A DNA stretch of 64,000 nucleotides, taken from Ursus arctos. Lineage: Eukaryota; Chordata; Mammalia; Carnivora; Ursidae. A program made the translations under genes and the position numbers. The DNA is taken from contig NW_026623050.1 of assembly GCF_023065955.2 (NCBI RefSeq), forward strand, positions 22,030,501 through 22,094,500, written 5' to 3'. The notes under the pieces were generated by a model. That model was given only the letters and a program-made list of their open reading frames with translations, was not told the DNA's origin and ran no database searches. Position 1 is the stretch's first letter; each line of letters starts with the position of its first letter. Shown one piece after another: positions 47,961 through 59,545 of the stretch.

Positions 47961-49998
47961 ATAATTATCTGGTCACTGAGTTCAACAGATATTCCCGAGT
48001 GATGAGCAAGTGCTATGACAATGACAAATTCAGACACACTTCTGCCCTCACGGGGGAGTAGGGAGGGAGGCGTTAATCAAATGATCGTGTTCATAAATGT
48101 GTATGTAATTGCAAACAGAGAAGTGTGGAGGAGGGAGAGGGTTCCCTGAGAGCTCATCTGATATCTGGGAAGGAGAGGGTGGGCAGAAAGGGAGGTGTTC
48201 CTAGGGGGGGAAGAACATGTGCAGAGGCCAGGGAAGGCCAGGGTAAGAGGACCCGTGCCGGATCAGGGGGCCAGGGGGAAGTGAGCTGCTGGGTGGTGGG
48301 TGGGCAGAAGGCAGCCCTTGGAGGATGACTTGATCAAAGAAGCTATCTGGGGAGCTTCTGCGGGGTTCTGAGAGGGAGTGACAGATCAGATTTACATTTA
48401 GAACAGTTGTCTTGGCTGCTGTGCGAAGAATGGCCTAGAGTGGTGGGTTGCAGCTCCAGAGGTGTCGGAAGTGCGAAGTGTGAGAAGGACCCAAACTCTG
48501 CTTTACTGCCAGACACCCCCATTCGGTCGGGCTGGAGGGAGGCGAAAGTAAAGAGGGCCCAGCAGGAGACCCTGTGGTGGTGCAGCTAGGAGGTGAGAGC
48601 ATCTTAGACCGGAATGGAGGGACTCAGAAGGACGTGGGAGATGTTTTGGAGATAAAAGTGACCAGGTTTGGCAATTAATTCCACGTGGATGAAGGAGAAG
48701 GACGTGTCGGGTTACCCTCCAAGTTTCTGGCTTATGCAAGTATACAGCGGGTGGCATGCCCTCAGACAAGGGAGCATGGGAGCCATGTGCTGTTGGGGGC
48801 AGGAAGCAGATCCCAGCACACAGGCCAGGGAGACCCCGCCGCATCTCCGCGCCTACCTGGGGCAGGGGAGACCTTGCTTTCTTGGGCCCCTCATCAGCCC
48901 CTCACAGCTCTCAGCAGCAGAGGCCAAGGTGGGGGTGAGCGGGGCTTGGTGGGTGGCCAGCGTCCCTCACTGCGCGCCTGGAATGGAGATGGGAGGGAGG
49001 TCCAGAGGTGGGGAGCACACAGGCTGGCTGAGACCAGCCGCTTGCCCAGGGCAGCCCAGCACCTGGCAAATTTGCAAAATTTCTGAAGCACAGAGTAAAG
49101 AGCCTTATGCGATCCCCAGGCCACAGGCTGGGGTCAGCAGGACTCCTCCCTGCCCTCAGGTCAATTGAGGGGGGGCGCCTCGGCAGGAACAGGTGGCACC
49201 TTCCCTTGCCTGAGACCCTTGAGCAGGCAATCCACTGGCTGGGACCCCCTCCACCCGCCACAGGGATTTCAGAGCCGTCAGAAAACCTGTCTAGCCACTT
49301 AAGGCAGGAGAAGACCAAGTTGGGGGAATTGGGTCCTAGGCCAGTTTTGGGTGGGGGGGGGGGTGACAAATTTTGTGACCTTTGATGGGTCACGTATCTC
49401 ACCAGCTCTGGGAGAGAGAGAAGCCAGAAGAACCAGAGCTGCCCTCTCCAGAGGCTCAGAGCTCTCAGTTCAGTGGGACCCTGGGGAAAGAGCAGGCAGC
49501 ACCACCCACTGTGTCCTGGAGGAAGAGGAGGGAAAGGAAGGAGAGAGGAGAAGGGGGAGGGGAGGAAGGGAAGGGGAGAGGGGAACCTGCAGCGGAGGGG
49601 AAGCAAGGTGCAGGAGGGAGAAGGAGTAGGGGGTGGAAGGGCCAGAGCAGGAAGAGGGGAAGGGACTGAGGGAGAAGGAGGAGGACACTGGCCTGCTGCT
49701 TGGACCAGAGCCCTGCCCCACGTCCCTCTGTCCCCATCTGCAGGCAGGAGCGCCCGCACTGTGTGACTGTAGCGCAGTTACTTTAACTAAACTCCAAGGT
49801 TCAACTTCAAAGTCACTTTTATTTTTCATGTTACCCCTCCGTGAGAGCCTGTAATGGCAGCAGGTACTTTTTTGTACTTGTTTGAAGATGCTTCCTTCAC
49901 AACGTCTTCTCTTACCAACGCCCCTCCGCCCGGGCCCTTTACCTATGCTTATAACTCCAGGTAGGGGCGGCCGAAAACGTGTGCTTTTCTCCTTGTGT
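47961..49998. other. Intergenic, GC-rich with a long purine tract
   Basis: An old dispersed-repeat phrase (AACAGATATTCCCGAGTGAT) sits near 47984. The main feature is the homopurine-rich segment at 49518-49690. The 282-codon minus-strand frame (48911-49759) is an artefact of that CT-rich strand. Confidence 0.6.
49518..49585 (+). repeat. 68-bp uninterrupted homopurine run
   Basis: All G or A from GGAGGAAGAGGAGGG to the end of AGAGGGGAA, followed by a further 100 bp of mostly purine. Such tracts can form triplex (H-DNA). Confidence 0.9.
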
Positions 49999-50225
49999 GT
50001 TCAGACAGAACGACCTGTAAAGGTGTCGCTCCTTTTAAGTCACTGTGTGTTGTACAAAAATGGGATTATACCAAATACAGTCCTTGGCCGCTGATCAATA
50101 AATGCGCCGTGAAAATCCCTCCGCACGGGCTGCTGTGGAGCTTCGTCTTTTTAATGGTGTGGAATGTTCCATGGTATGGACTTCCCAGAGCTCCTACATG
50201 GCTAAGAGATTTTTCCCCAGTGGCA
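49999..50225 (+). repeat. L1-type 3' fragment
   Basis: ACAAAAATGGGATTATACCA, then CTTTTTAATGGTGTGGAATG TTCCATGGTATGGA, resemble the standard L1 3' phrases about foreign-looking 'ttttaatggctgcatagtat' sequence. It is truncated by the SINE at 50243. Confidence 0.6.
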
Positions 50226-50242
50226 AAGTAGAACTAGATTTT

Positions 50243-50267
50243 TTCTTTCTTTCCCTTTCTTTCTTTC

Positions 50268-50303
<36 letters not shown>

Positions 50304-50488
50304 TCAAGATTTTATTTATTTCTGTGACAGAGAGACGGCCAGCGAGAGAGGGAACACAAGCAGGGGGAGTGGGAGAGGAAGAAGCAGGCTCATAGTGGAA
50401 GAGCCTGATGTGGGGCTTGATCCCGGAACGCCGGGATCACGCCCTGAGCCGAAGGCAGACGCTTAACGACTGCGCTACCCAGGCGCCC
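50243..50488 (-). mobile_element. SINEC (antisense) with (CTTT)n tail expansion
   Basis: Antisense SINEC whose tail side has expanded into a (CTTT)n microsatellite (50243-50305) before AAGATTTTATTTATTTCTGT. The body is the young type. The duplication CTAGATTTT occurs at 50234-50242 and 50489-50497. Confidence 0.95.
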
Positions 50489-50533
50489 CTAGATTTTCTT
50501 TTTTTAAATGCTCGAGACTTTAGTGAATTCCTT

Positions 50534-50747
50534 TTTTTTTTTTTTAGAAATTTATTTTTTTTTAAGATTTTATTTATTTGACAGAGATAGAGACAGCCAG
50601 CGAGAGAGGGAACACAAGCAGGGGGAGTGGGAGAGGAAGAAGCAGGCTCATAGCAGAGGAACCTGATGTGGGGCTCGATCCCAGAACACCGGGATCACAC
50701 CCTGAGCCGAAGGCAGACGCTTAATCGCTGTGCCACCCAGGCGCCCC
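50534..50747 (-). mobile_element. SINEC (antisense), young subfamily
   Basis: The second antisense young-type SINEC, 45 bp after the previous one, with duplication TAGTGAATTCCTTT / TAGTGAATTCTTTT (50521-50534 and 50748-50761). A separate insertion event, since each copy has its own duplication. Confidence 0.95.
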
Positions 50748-51058
50748 TAGTGAATTCTTTTTATCTGGCGAAGAACTGAACTACCCGGACGGTTCGAGAG
50801 CCAAGAACAGCGGCCCTGTGTGAGTTTGTTGGTAAAGACAGAGAAACGGCTCTGCCCCCAAGGAGTTTGCTCTCCTGCCATTAGGCAGCCCTCCCAACAC
50901 AGCCCTATCAGGAGGGCTGAACCGTGTGCATGCAGGATAGAGGCCTGACTGACCCCCCGAGGGGGCACAGCCCTGGGGGAGATCACGTTGAAGGGGAAAC
51001 ACTGATGTCGGAAATGATCCGATTTGCCCTGTGGCCAGGACATGAAGCCAAGGCAGGG

Positions 51059-51059
<1 letters not shown>

Positions 51060-51103
<44 letters not shown>
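51060..51103. repeat. (GT)n microsatellite
   Basis: About 21 GT units, directly followed by an old antisense SINE. Confidence 0.97.
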
Positions 51104-51106
<3 letters not shown>

Positions 51107-51187
51107 AGGCACCATGCCCAACGTGGGACTTGAGCTCACGACCCTGCGGTCAAGAGTCACCTGCTCTACAGACTAAGCCAGCCCAGT
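51104..51187 (-). mobile_element. Old tRNA-type SINE (antisense), CT-less
   Basis: CCCAACGTGGGACTTGAGCT CACGACCCTG and AGTCACCTGCTCTACAGACT AAGCCAGCCCA match the tRNA-like body of the CT-less type seen at 14801. The GT repeat occupies the position of its tail. Confidence 0.8.
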
Positions 51188-51329
51188 AGGAAGCAGCGGG
51201 GTTACTCTAAGGATGGGTGAGCGGCCGCCTCCTTCCCGCTGACTTTGCCCCAGGAACTTCAGCGGCCCTGGCTTATTTCTGGCCTGTCATTCCCCTCCGT
51301 GAGGCTTGTGCCACTCGTCTCTTGATTTT

Positions 51330-51895
51330 CTAACTGCAGAAGGGATGAAAGTCTGAGATTTCAATCAAAAGCTTAAGAAAATAATAATCCCTGGTTGCCC
51401 TAATTCTTTCCTGAAAATACCTCACACTGACAGAAATTGTCTTTAAGCCCCTTTTCTCTTCTTTCGTGCTTTAAATTTCCTCCTTAATTAAAAAGAATTG
51501 TAGTAAACAGTAAGGATGTGGGTTCCCCAGTGCTTATTTATTTGAACAGATCTTGTTTCTTTTTTCCTTATCTTAAGCAGTGACTTGATAACTCTATAAC
51601 TCTCTATTCTGCTGTCTTAAAATGCCATTGTCTCTGTCACCAAGGTAACATAATAATGAACTTTATAATCAGCCCATTTCTATTCCCACAGAACAGAAGC
51701 TCTGTCAATAACACGCAGAAGGCACAGAGCCCCTAAATTCAACTGCCCTAAATTGACTGCGTGTCCCTAGCAGAAATTTTAGAATGGTCTCCTCAGAATG
51801 TTTCAATTTCTCTCAACCCTATGACATTTGATGACAACATTAGCTGAAAATTAATGATGAATGCATGTGTGCATTCCAAAGTACCCGGTTGAATT
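51330..51895. other. Repeat-free AT-rich block, possible conserved non-coding element
   Basis: A compact AT-rich block with no recognised repeat in a GC-rich region. It contains TCCTTAATTAAAAAG, CTTATCTTAAG and a TCACCAAGGTAACATAATAA segment. No coding potential. Function is inference. Confidence 0.35.
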
Positions 51896-53127
51896 CACTG
51901 TGTAAAAAAAGGAAAAGAAAAAAAGAAAAAAAAAAAAAAAGCAGCCAAATGGATACATCATTGAAAGACCAACAACTGTTGATGGACAGAATTTTCCCCA
52001 TTCCTTAAGGCGATCAAGGGCAGTACCCAGTCTGAGAATGCCTCGGAGACGTGCCATCCGATGACTTGGACCTTCGAGCTCAGGGGATTGTGATAGAATT
52101 AAGTCTGACTCAACAAATGAGGTCACTGAGAAGAAGCACTGGCGTTAAATTTCCCGTTAATGCCAGGGTCAGTTTGCTAAACAGTCATCTGCTTGTGGTT
52201 CCAGAAGACCTCTGGGTAAATACCAGACTGCCTGGGCTGAAGATAGCCTGCACATGAAGTCACCACATCTTGGTCAGTGCAACTTTGGGTGACTATCGTG
52301 GAGTACCCCAGCAGGTGCTTCCCGAGGCAGGAGGCCATTTTAGTCTGGAAAGCCCTTGAAATCTGTGGAAGGTGACTTCTTATGTTAAGTCTAGAAATGG
52401 GAGGGCGGGAGGGGGAGACACCATGCAGTTGGTGCCAGGAGACTCGAATTCTAGTTCTGCCACAGAGGTTAACTGAGCCATTCAAGTCACCGGATGGCCC
52501 ATCTTAGAGGTGTTTCTAGATTAGCCACTGTGCTGTATCAAACGGGTAGGAAAGTAAGGAATTCTGTGGATCACCAGTTGTCAGGCATCAAGGATGCCTT
52601 TTCCCTATTTCCCGGAGCCACACTTTCCTTATCTGTCAGCTGGACGCACTAATTGCTAACTTCCCCAGCCTCCCTCCCAGGACAGTTAACCCACGGAAGA
52701 GGAGAGTATGCATATGAAATTGCCCTACAAAATAGAATGCAGGCAGGGGGGAATCATTGCTAGATTCTCTCTGATGAAGCTTTTCAATCATTTCCACCTG
52801 CAGTTTTAGGGATTCGCTAAACATGGCCTTGCTGTGGAGCCTGTGCTAGTTCAAAGGTCACAACTCCGGTGGTCGGTGGTCTTTCCTCTGGCAGGACCCT
52901 TGGGGCTCAGCTTGGCTGGCCTTCCCGGTGGTTCCTTGGCTTGAGGCCTCACGCCCTCTGCCGGTGACACCCGGGAAGCAGGGGCCACAGAGGAGCCTCT
53001 CGGAGTCTCAGCTGTGTCTTCTCACAGACTCACTGGCTGGGCAACCACTCTCCTTAAACCAAGTCAGGTGTCCTGGATCCCCGGAAGCAGCAGAGCGTAG
53101 GGGCAGCCTGCGGGGCGCTGGGCCAGA
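51896..53127. other. Intergenic
   Basis: An A-rich run at 51905-51941, then mixed-composition DNA. No repeat family or gene recognised with confidence. Confidence 0.55.
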
Positions 53128-53250
53128 CACATCGCTTGTTAATTATCCGTGGGCCTTGCCGAGCCCTGGTTTTCTCATCTGTAAAATGGAGATAGTAAAT
53201 ATACTTTACTGGGTATCTAAGAGGACGAAATAAGAGAGGCATATCGTAGG
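53128..53250 (+). repeat. MIR-like fragment, sense
   Basis: TGGTTTTCTCATCTGTAAAA TGGAGATAGTAAATATACTT, then GGACGAAATAAGAGAGGC, follow the MIR core. Confidence 0.8.
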
Positions 53251-56200
53251 AGCTGAATGTAGGGTTTTTTCCCTTTTGCCTTCCTCCCCTGCTCCCCGCG
53301 CTGCGGCCTGCGAGGCACTGTCTCCTCTCCTGTTTCTGTGCTTTTTTCTCTCTTCGCCAAGGAGGTCTGGAACGCAAACTCGGCCACAGGTCCGTGCGTC
53401 CTCCTGGAAGAGCCCTCAGAAGGCTGCATGCTGCCCTTCCATAGTGGCCCTTTCTGCCTTGTTCCAGATTCTCCGCATTCGGAGTTGTGTGGGGGAAACG
53501 TCTGGATGGGTCATTTAATTTTCCATGTTGTAGCTGATGTGTCACAAAGCCACTTCCAATCCTGGCCTTTGTGCTGCTGGTGAGCCCAGCGGAGGCTCTG
53601 TGTGAATCCCTAAAGCTGCTGGGGCGGCCCCAGAGGCAGGAAGAGGGACTCTGCCCAGCGCCTGAAGTGAGGAGTCAAGGAGGATCTTAGTGAGTGGGGG
53701 TTTCACTGAAGGCTGCTGACACACTTCTCATAAAGTCCCTACTTCCTGCCGTCCTCATGGGGGACACCGACGGCTGGAAATCAAATTAGGCTGGGCTTTC
53801 CCAAGTCACTGGAGCTAATGCCTTTCTATCCAGGTCGTGGGGGGTCACAGGCCCTGCCAGCCACGCACCAAGGCACACCTGCCCCCATCTCCGTTCTGCG
53901 GGGGGGAGGGGGGGAGTGTCACGCTGGAAGGGCTGGCATGATTGGCATTCAGCACCCCACCCCACCCCCTCCACCCTGCAGCCTCCACACCTCTGCCCCT
54001 CCACACCTCTGCCCCTCCACTGTCTCCTCATCTCTTTCTTGATTTTTATCTGTCCCTGGGGCTGCTGGTGTTCCTGTCATCATAAACTCATGATTCTCTG
54101 TGGAACACCCTTCCTTGAGAATGTGCCTCAGAAAATAGATGGCACGGCAGTAGGGAATGCTGGACCCTCCGTCTCCCTCTTGGGGATTCTCGATTCACAT
54201 TATCTATTAAGAGCTCTGAAAAATCCCATAACCAGTGGTTTCATTTTGCTTGGCTAGTTTTTTCCAAAACTCTTTTGGTCACGAACCCTTACCTGGGAGT
54301 TCCCAAGGAACACCTGTGAACTGGGTTTGGTGAATCACACTTTGCGAAAAGCTGCCATGAACAATGTATTATTTGAAGGAACACTGTGAAGTCAAATTCA
54401 CTAATGAGGAATCTGGCATCAAAGGCCGATAGAAAAATGCATGTGCTTTGCTCTGAAGAAAATATGGCATTTGTGTAGATGAGAGGTTCCCACCCTATTC
54501 ACCACGAGAGATCCTTTTGAGTTCTTTCCTCAAGGGATTCCATGTTTTGAAAGCTTTTATCTACCCAACAAACTACACTTATTGAATAATAATTTGTTTC
54601 TTTGAGTTTAATTCATCAAAGACGTATAACTGCCAATTAGTGCTTCTGATCCGTCAAGATAACCACAGTTACCACACTGAGTTGATATGACTCTAGCCAA
54701 AAGCAAATAAACTTAATGTTTTATTTAGTCTGGGAACCTCACTGAGGTAAATGTATGATTTCCTTTGGGCTTTTTGAAATCTTGAAAATAGCTTGCAGAC
54801 CCCCCTCGCTGCCTTCACAGAGTGCAGGGTGGGCGGGAAGCAGGGCTGTGTGTGGAAACGCAAAGAGGACGCACAGGGCTGGAGGAAGTCAGGCAGGTGG
54901 TGGTTAGTGAGTGTCCCACAGACAGTGTGGACAGTGAGGGGCTAAGTGGCTACAGCCCCTGGGAAGCCCGAAGGGCCGTGGATTAGGGGGAGCAGATCCT
55001 GGTGAGCAGAGGAGGACGAACATGGAGCTCTCCAATAGGGGTGAGACCCTGGACAATGACAGCCGCGCCCGGGCACCTTCGCACTCATGTACCCAGAAAA
55101 GGGCTGGGGGAGTGCACAGGGGAGGGAAGCTGCTGGGCGCCTCTCCCCCACCTCCCCGATAGAGTTGCCATTATGAGCTACCGGGAGGTGAGTGAACTCA
55201 ACTCCACGGCTGTCTTGGCTATTGATGGAGCTTTTGAGGGCCCCCTCAGTACCGGCCTTCTAGGTTGGGGCTGGCTCACCCCAACTCTGAAGGAAGAATT
55301 TCTGCCCAAGATGCTCCCTGGCTTAGCAGACGGCGTTCCCGTTCCTGTGGGAAAGTGGGGGCTGTCGGGCAGCTGTGCCTCAGACGGCAGGTGACCACGG
55401 GCTCCTTAATGGAGACTTCCTGGTGCGTTTGAAATGGGATTTAGTGTCCTGTCACCAGACTTTGCAGAAGAGCTGTTGGGGACGCTGTGGGTGCTGCCGG
55501 TGGCCGTATTACCCGAAGTGAGAGAGGGGCTCCTCCAGGAGAGAAAAGTGCTCAGACTGTGTCCTTTAAGCCCTAATCAGCCATCATGGGCTGGGTCCCC
55601 AGCCCTTCCTGGCCCCATGGAGCCTAGCCCTGCTTAGCAATGGCCTTGAACTTAAACATCCCGCCTTGCTTCATGTTTCTTTTCCCTCATTAGACAGGAC
55701 CCAGCATTTTCCCAGAAGATACAATCTGTGTCTGGCAGAAGCCTGCTTGCAAAAATAAATCTTTCCCTGAACATTCTCCAGGCCCATTTTAGAAACAAAT
55801 CTGGGTGATGCCTCTTACCCATTTCCAAAGACAAACAAGCAATGCCTGAGGCCTCTCTCTGCCGCATACATGTGCTGAGCATGGAGGAAGGGGACCCGCC
55901 CCTCAGAAGAACGCCCCTCTCAGCAGAGAGGGTGAGCAGCTCTCCAGACTGTCCCCTGCCACGAGGGGACTGCTGCTCAGTCTGGTGACGCAGGTGGGAT
56001 GCCCAGGCCCCGGTGCAGGGCAGCCACGTGGGGCGGGCCCTTCCCTTTCACTGTATACACGTTCTCCCGACAGGTGGGAGCCATCCTGCAGCTTCTGGAA
56101 GCACTGACAGTTGCAGAGGCTACAACCTTCCCCACGTCCTTTCAATCACTCATTCCTTCACTCAATAAGTATTTCTGTGGCGCACCTGTCCTAAGTCAGT

Positions 56201-57057
56201 AGAGGCACCGTGCTGGGGGCTGGGGAGACAGCCGAGAACCGGCGCCCACGTGGCCTGGCACATACCGGGCGCTGCGCTCACGCGGCCGTGTTGGAATGAG
56301 CGAGCAGCACGGCGGTCACCCTGCAGGGCTAAGGCTGGCGGGGTTCTGTCGCGTTATTATCGCCTTTGGGTTTCGCAGAAGCCCTGTGAGCTGGGAAGGA
56401 AGGAAGGGAGGGAGGGAGGGAGGAAAGGAAGCTTCTCTGCCCCTGGGTGGTGTCCTCCGCTTTCACATGCGCTGTCCACTTAAACTTCCCAACTCTGCTC
56501 TGCGGTGGGAAGGTGTCTCCGTCCTCACGTGCGCAGAAAAGAAAGCCAAGGCCCAGAGCAAGTGGCAGAGGAGGGATTGACACAAGGTGGGTCCGATTCC
56601 AGAGCCCCAGTCTCTCGTACAGGCACACTCACACGGGCACTCCTCCACGCACACGCACGCACATGTGAGCCGTGGGCCCCTGCTCCAGACCTACCAGCGA
56701 TTGACCCACATGCTGACAATTCACTGTCCTTCATCAGTAGATACGTCGTGAGCCCCTGCTCCGCTCTCCGCGGCTCTGCTCGGAGCCTGGCGCCCAGCAC
56801 AGGAGAGGCCAGGCCCCGCAGGAGTGCGCTGTCCCAGACGGGGGCCACGGGCCACGTGTGGCTACCGAGCACCAGGGATGCGGTTGAATCCCGACTGATA
56901 CACACGTGAGTGTAAAATACACACTGAATTCCCACCACTTAGTGAGTAAAAAAAGGGTGTAAAATACACTGTCCTTCCTAGTGATCACATGTTGAATTTA
57001 TGTATCTTTTGGGTTATTGAGTTGAAGAAAAAAATGTTAACATGATACTTCCTGTTT
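53251..57057. other. Intergenic
   Basis: GC-rich with an AT-rich repeat-free island at about 54540-54780. A short tandem (CCACACCTCTGCCCCT, two copies) is at 53985-54016. There is a dispersed-repeat phrase near 56145 (ATTCCTTCACTCAATAAGTA) and a GGGA/GGAA run at 56396-56427. No gene called. Confidence 0.55.
53985..54016. repeat. 16-bp tandem duplication
   Basis: Two copies of CCACACCTCTGCCCCT. Confidence 0.9.
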
Positions 57058-57059
57058 CT

Positions 57060-57245
57060 TATGGCTCAGCCCATTAAGCATCTGCCTTCAGCTCAGGTCA
57101 TGATCTCAGGGTCCTGGGATCGAGTCCCACATGGGGCTCCCTGCTCAGCGGGAAGCCTGCTTCTCCCTCTGCCTGCCTCTCCCCCTGCTTGTGCTCTCTC
57201 TCTCTCTCTCTGGCAAATAAGTAAATTAAATCTTTAAGAAAAAAA
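57060..57245 (+). mobile_element. SINEC, 5'-truncated sense copy
   Basis: It starts inside the head (TATGGCTCAGCCCATTAAGC), with a CT-rich middle and an AAATAAGTAAATTAAATC tail. I found no clean duplication. Confidence 0.9.
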
Positions 57246-57323
57246 GTGAACAAATGCAGAAGAGGGATAATTGCAAGTAGGGAGAAGGGGTTGGGAGGAA
57301 GTAGTGCAGAGCAGGGCGCTGAG

Positions 57324-57353
57324 TGGGGGTGGGGGTGGGCATTGGGGGGGGGT
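57324..57353 (+). repeat. G-quadruplex-type G tract
   Basis: Five G, T, five G, T, three G, CATT, then ten G: four or more G runs with short loops, fitting the standard G3+N1-7 pattern. Confidence 0.75.
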
Positions 57354-59267
57354 GTCTCAGGGGGCAGTAGCATGGGGGGCTGGCAGGCCTGCCTGACCGA
57401 AGGAATGCAGCTCCCACAGTGGGGAGGTGCCAGGGCCTGTGTCTGAAGGAAGGAAGGAGCCTATGTCTACAGATCCAGGGAGCCATACACACTTCCCCGA
57501 AAGAGCATGAGTCCTGGAACTGCAAGGACCCTCAAGATCACCACCTCTCTTTCTGGGTTTCAGAGGGTTGGTGTTTGCCAAGGCCCTGATGTGAGACTGA
57601 TGGCTCTCCTGTGCCCAGCCCCTGGGGGTGGAGGGGATTACTACACAAAAGGTTGTCAGAGTGCCCATGACTATCCAGCCAGTTCTAAGCTCTGCGGAAG
57701 AAATGGGGATGAAATAAACCCAGAGGCTCATCAACAGGAGTGGAGGGGCCAGTGACAAAGGGAAAGAAACAAATGTATATATCAGGTGTGATCGGTTAAA
57801 AGAAAAATCAAGAGGGAGTACGGGTAGGTAGGAGCTCTGTGAGAACGTGACATTTCAGGAGGGAGTCCTGAAGTTACTGACAGGGTGAACATTCCAGAGA
57901 GCTGGAAGAGCATGTGCAAATGTCCTGAGGTAGGAGTATACCTCTTGAGTTCAAAGACCGCTTCAAGCCAGCATGTTGGGCAGAGTGACCAAAGGAAAGG
58001 TCAGGGAACCTTGGAGTGAGGGCGTGGACCTGGATGGATCCAGAGTCACATAGGTGTTCTCCCTAAATGGCTCTCATGGTCATCATGACTAGTGTTCAAA
58101 GAGAACACAGGCTTCCCCGAAAGATGGCAATTGCCGCCATTCACAGGATCTTCCAAGATGAGGAGGTGCCTCTGACCTCAAGGCTCAGTGCACAAGAAAT
58201 GGGACAGCCTGTGGCTGGGCAGGCACACAGCGTCTTAGGCTCAGCGGTTTATCTGTAAGAGACACCTGCCAAGAGGCATTTGGACTGCGTGGTCTCTGGG
58301 GGTGGAAGTTTGTGGCTATTCGAGGGCGGGAGGCCCAGGTGAGCACAGGGCTCAGATGTTTCCTACAGTTGGGGAGCCAGAGCGTCTTGCTCGAGCTCTG
58401 CTTTGTCGTCCTCCCCCACCTGCCCCCAGCCCTGGGCTAATCATGAGCCTTCCCTACTCAAGAACCCACAGTGGCTCCCCGCTGCCTGCTGTCTCCTTCT
58501 TCAGCTGACCCTTTGCCACATGATCACTCATGCCGCTCGGGTCTCTTTGCCCAAAAAATCCTTGCTAAGACTGCTAGAGGAAATTACTTATTTTTTGCCA
58601 AAAGGGAAAGCCATATTTTAATGAATTTTTTCCCCCAAGAAAATGATCCTTCTGCCCTTGTCTGAAACACAAAGCCAGCACTATATTGGCTTTCACGTCA
58701 TTCTAAGAGTCCCTCAGACTGAGGTGGGCTCAGAGAGCCGCTGAAGCCCCTCTGGACAGCCACATTCGCCAACCTTGGCCTAGACTCACCAGCCATGATG
58801 GGAGGCCGGCTGTCAAGTGTGCATGGCAGGTGCCTTCAGGGAGCCCTGGCTCCCAGCCCATCTATGCTCAGCCTACGTTTGTTGAGGGCCTACTGTGCGG
58901 CCTGACGTCGTGAATGTGGCCCCTGTAGGGGGTCCTTATTCCAAATCCACTTCCGTGACAGAAAGTCCATCACCATTTTCGAAATGAAGACTGGTAGAAA
59001 CAGAAAACCAGTCTTGTGACTCTGATAACCAGAGTACACCTAGCTTATGAAAACCTTCCCATAATCAGTCACGTCTCGAAAGGCCTGTCCTGTGGTCTCC
59101 GGAGGGGATCCAGTGTGCAGATCCTTCCGTTTGCTCTGTATCAGGAGGATGGGCATCATTACACAGCAGTTTGCAAATGAGACTCAGAAAGGTGAGCTGA
59201 CTTTACTAAAATCACGTGGAGGCAGAGTGGAACCTCTACGCCTGAGTCTAGACGCAGTCCCCAATCC
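57354..59267. other. Intergenic
   Basis: No gene. A fragment near 58425-58560 (CAGTGGCTCCCCGCTGCCTG, CACATGATCACTCATGCC) may be L2. A YY1-like inverted pair lies at 58121-58142. Confidence 0.5.
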
Positions 59268-59418
59268 GGCTGTTCAGGGAATCACCGGGGGGATCTTTTG
59301 CAATTACCAACCCCTCAGGGGCCACCCGCAGAGAATCTGACTCAATTGATAGGGCCTGTAGGAGAAGGTAATCTCCCTCGGTGATTCTGACTGGCTGCAG
59401 GAGCTGAGAACCACCAGT
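59268..59418. repeat. MER5A-like hAT fossil
   Basis: GGGAATCACCGGGGGGATCT, CAGAGAATCTGACTCAATTG and GGAGCTGAGAACCACCAG at the right end match MER5-class ordering. Confidence 0.6.
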
Positions 59419-59419
59419 C

Positions 59420-59545
59420 TAGGGCCTGTAGCACGAGCACACTGGCCTGGGGACGGAGGAACCATCTCGGCTCTGCCACTGACTTGCTGTGTGATTTGGG
59501 GCAAATTCCATAACCTTGCTGTTCTTCAGTTTCTTCATTTGCCGA
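59420..59545 (+). repeat. MIR-like fragment, sense
   Basis: GCTCTGCCACTGACTTGCTG TGTGATTTGGGGCAAATTCC then TTCAGTTTCTTCATTTGCCG is the MIR core. Confidence 0.82.

Noticed and set aside
48911..49759. 282-codon minus-strand open frame rich in Pro, Leu and Ser
   Set aside because: It is the translation of the CT strand of a homopurine tract; no domain or conserved character.
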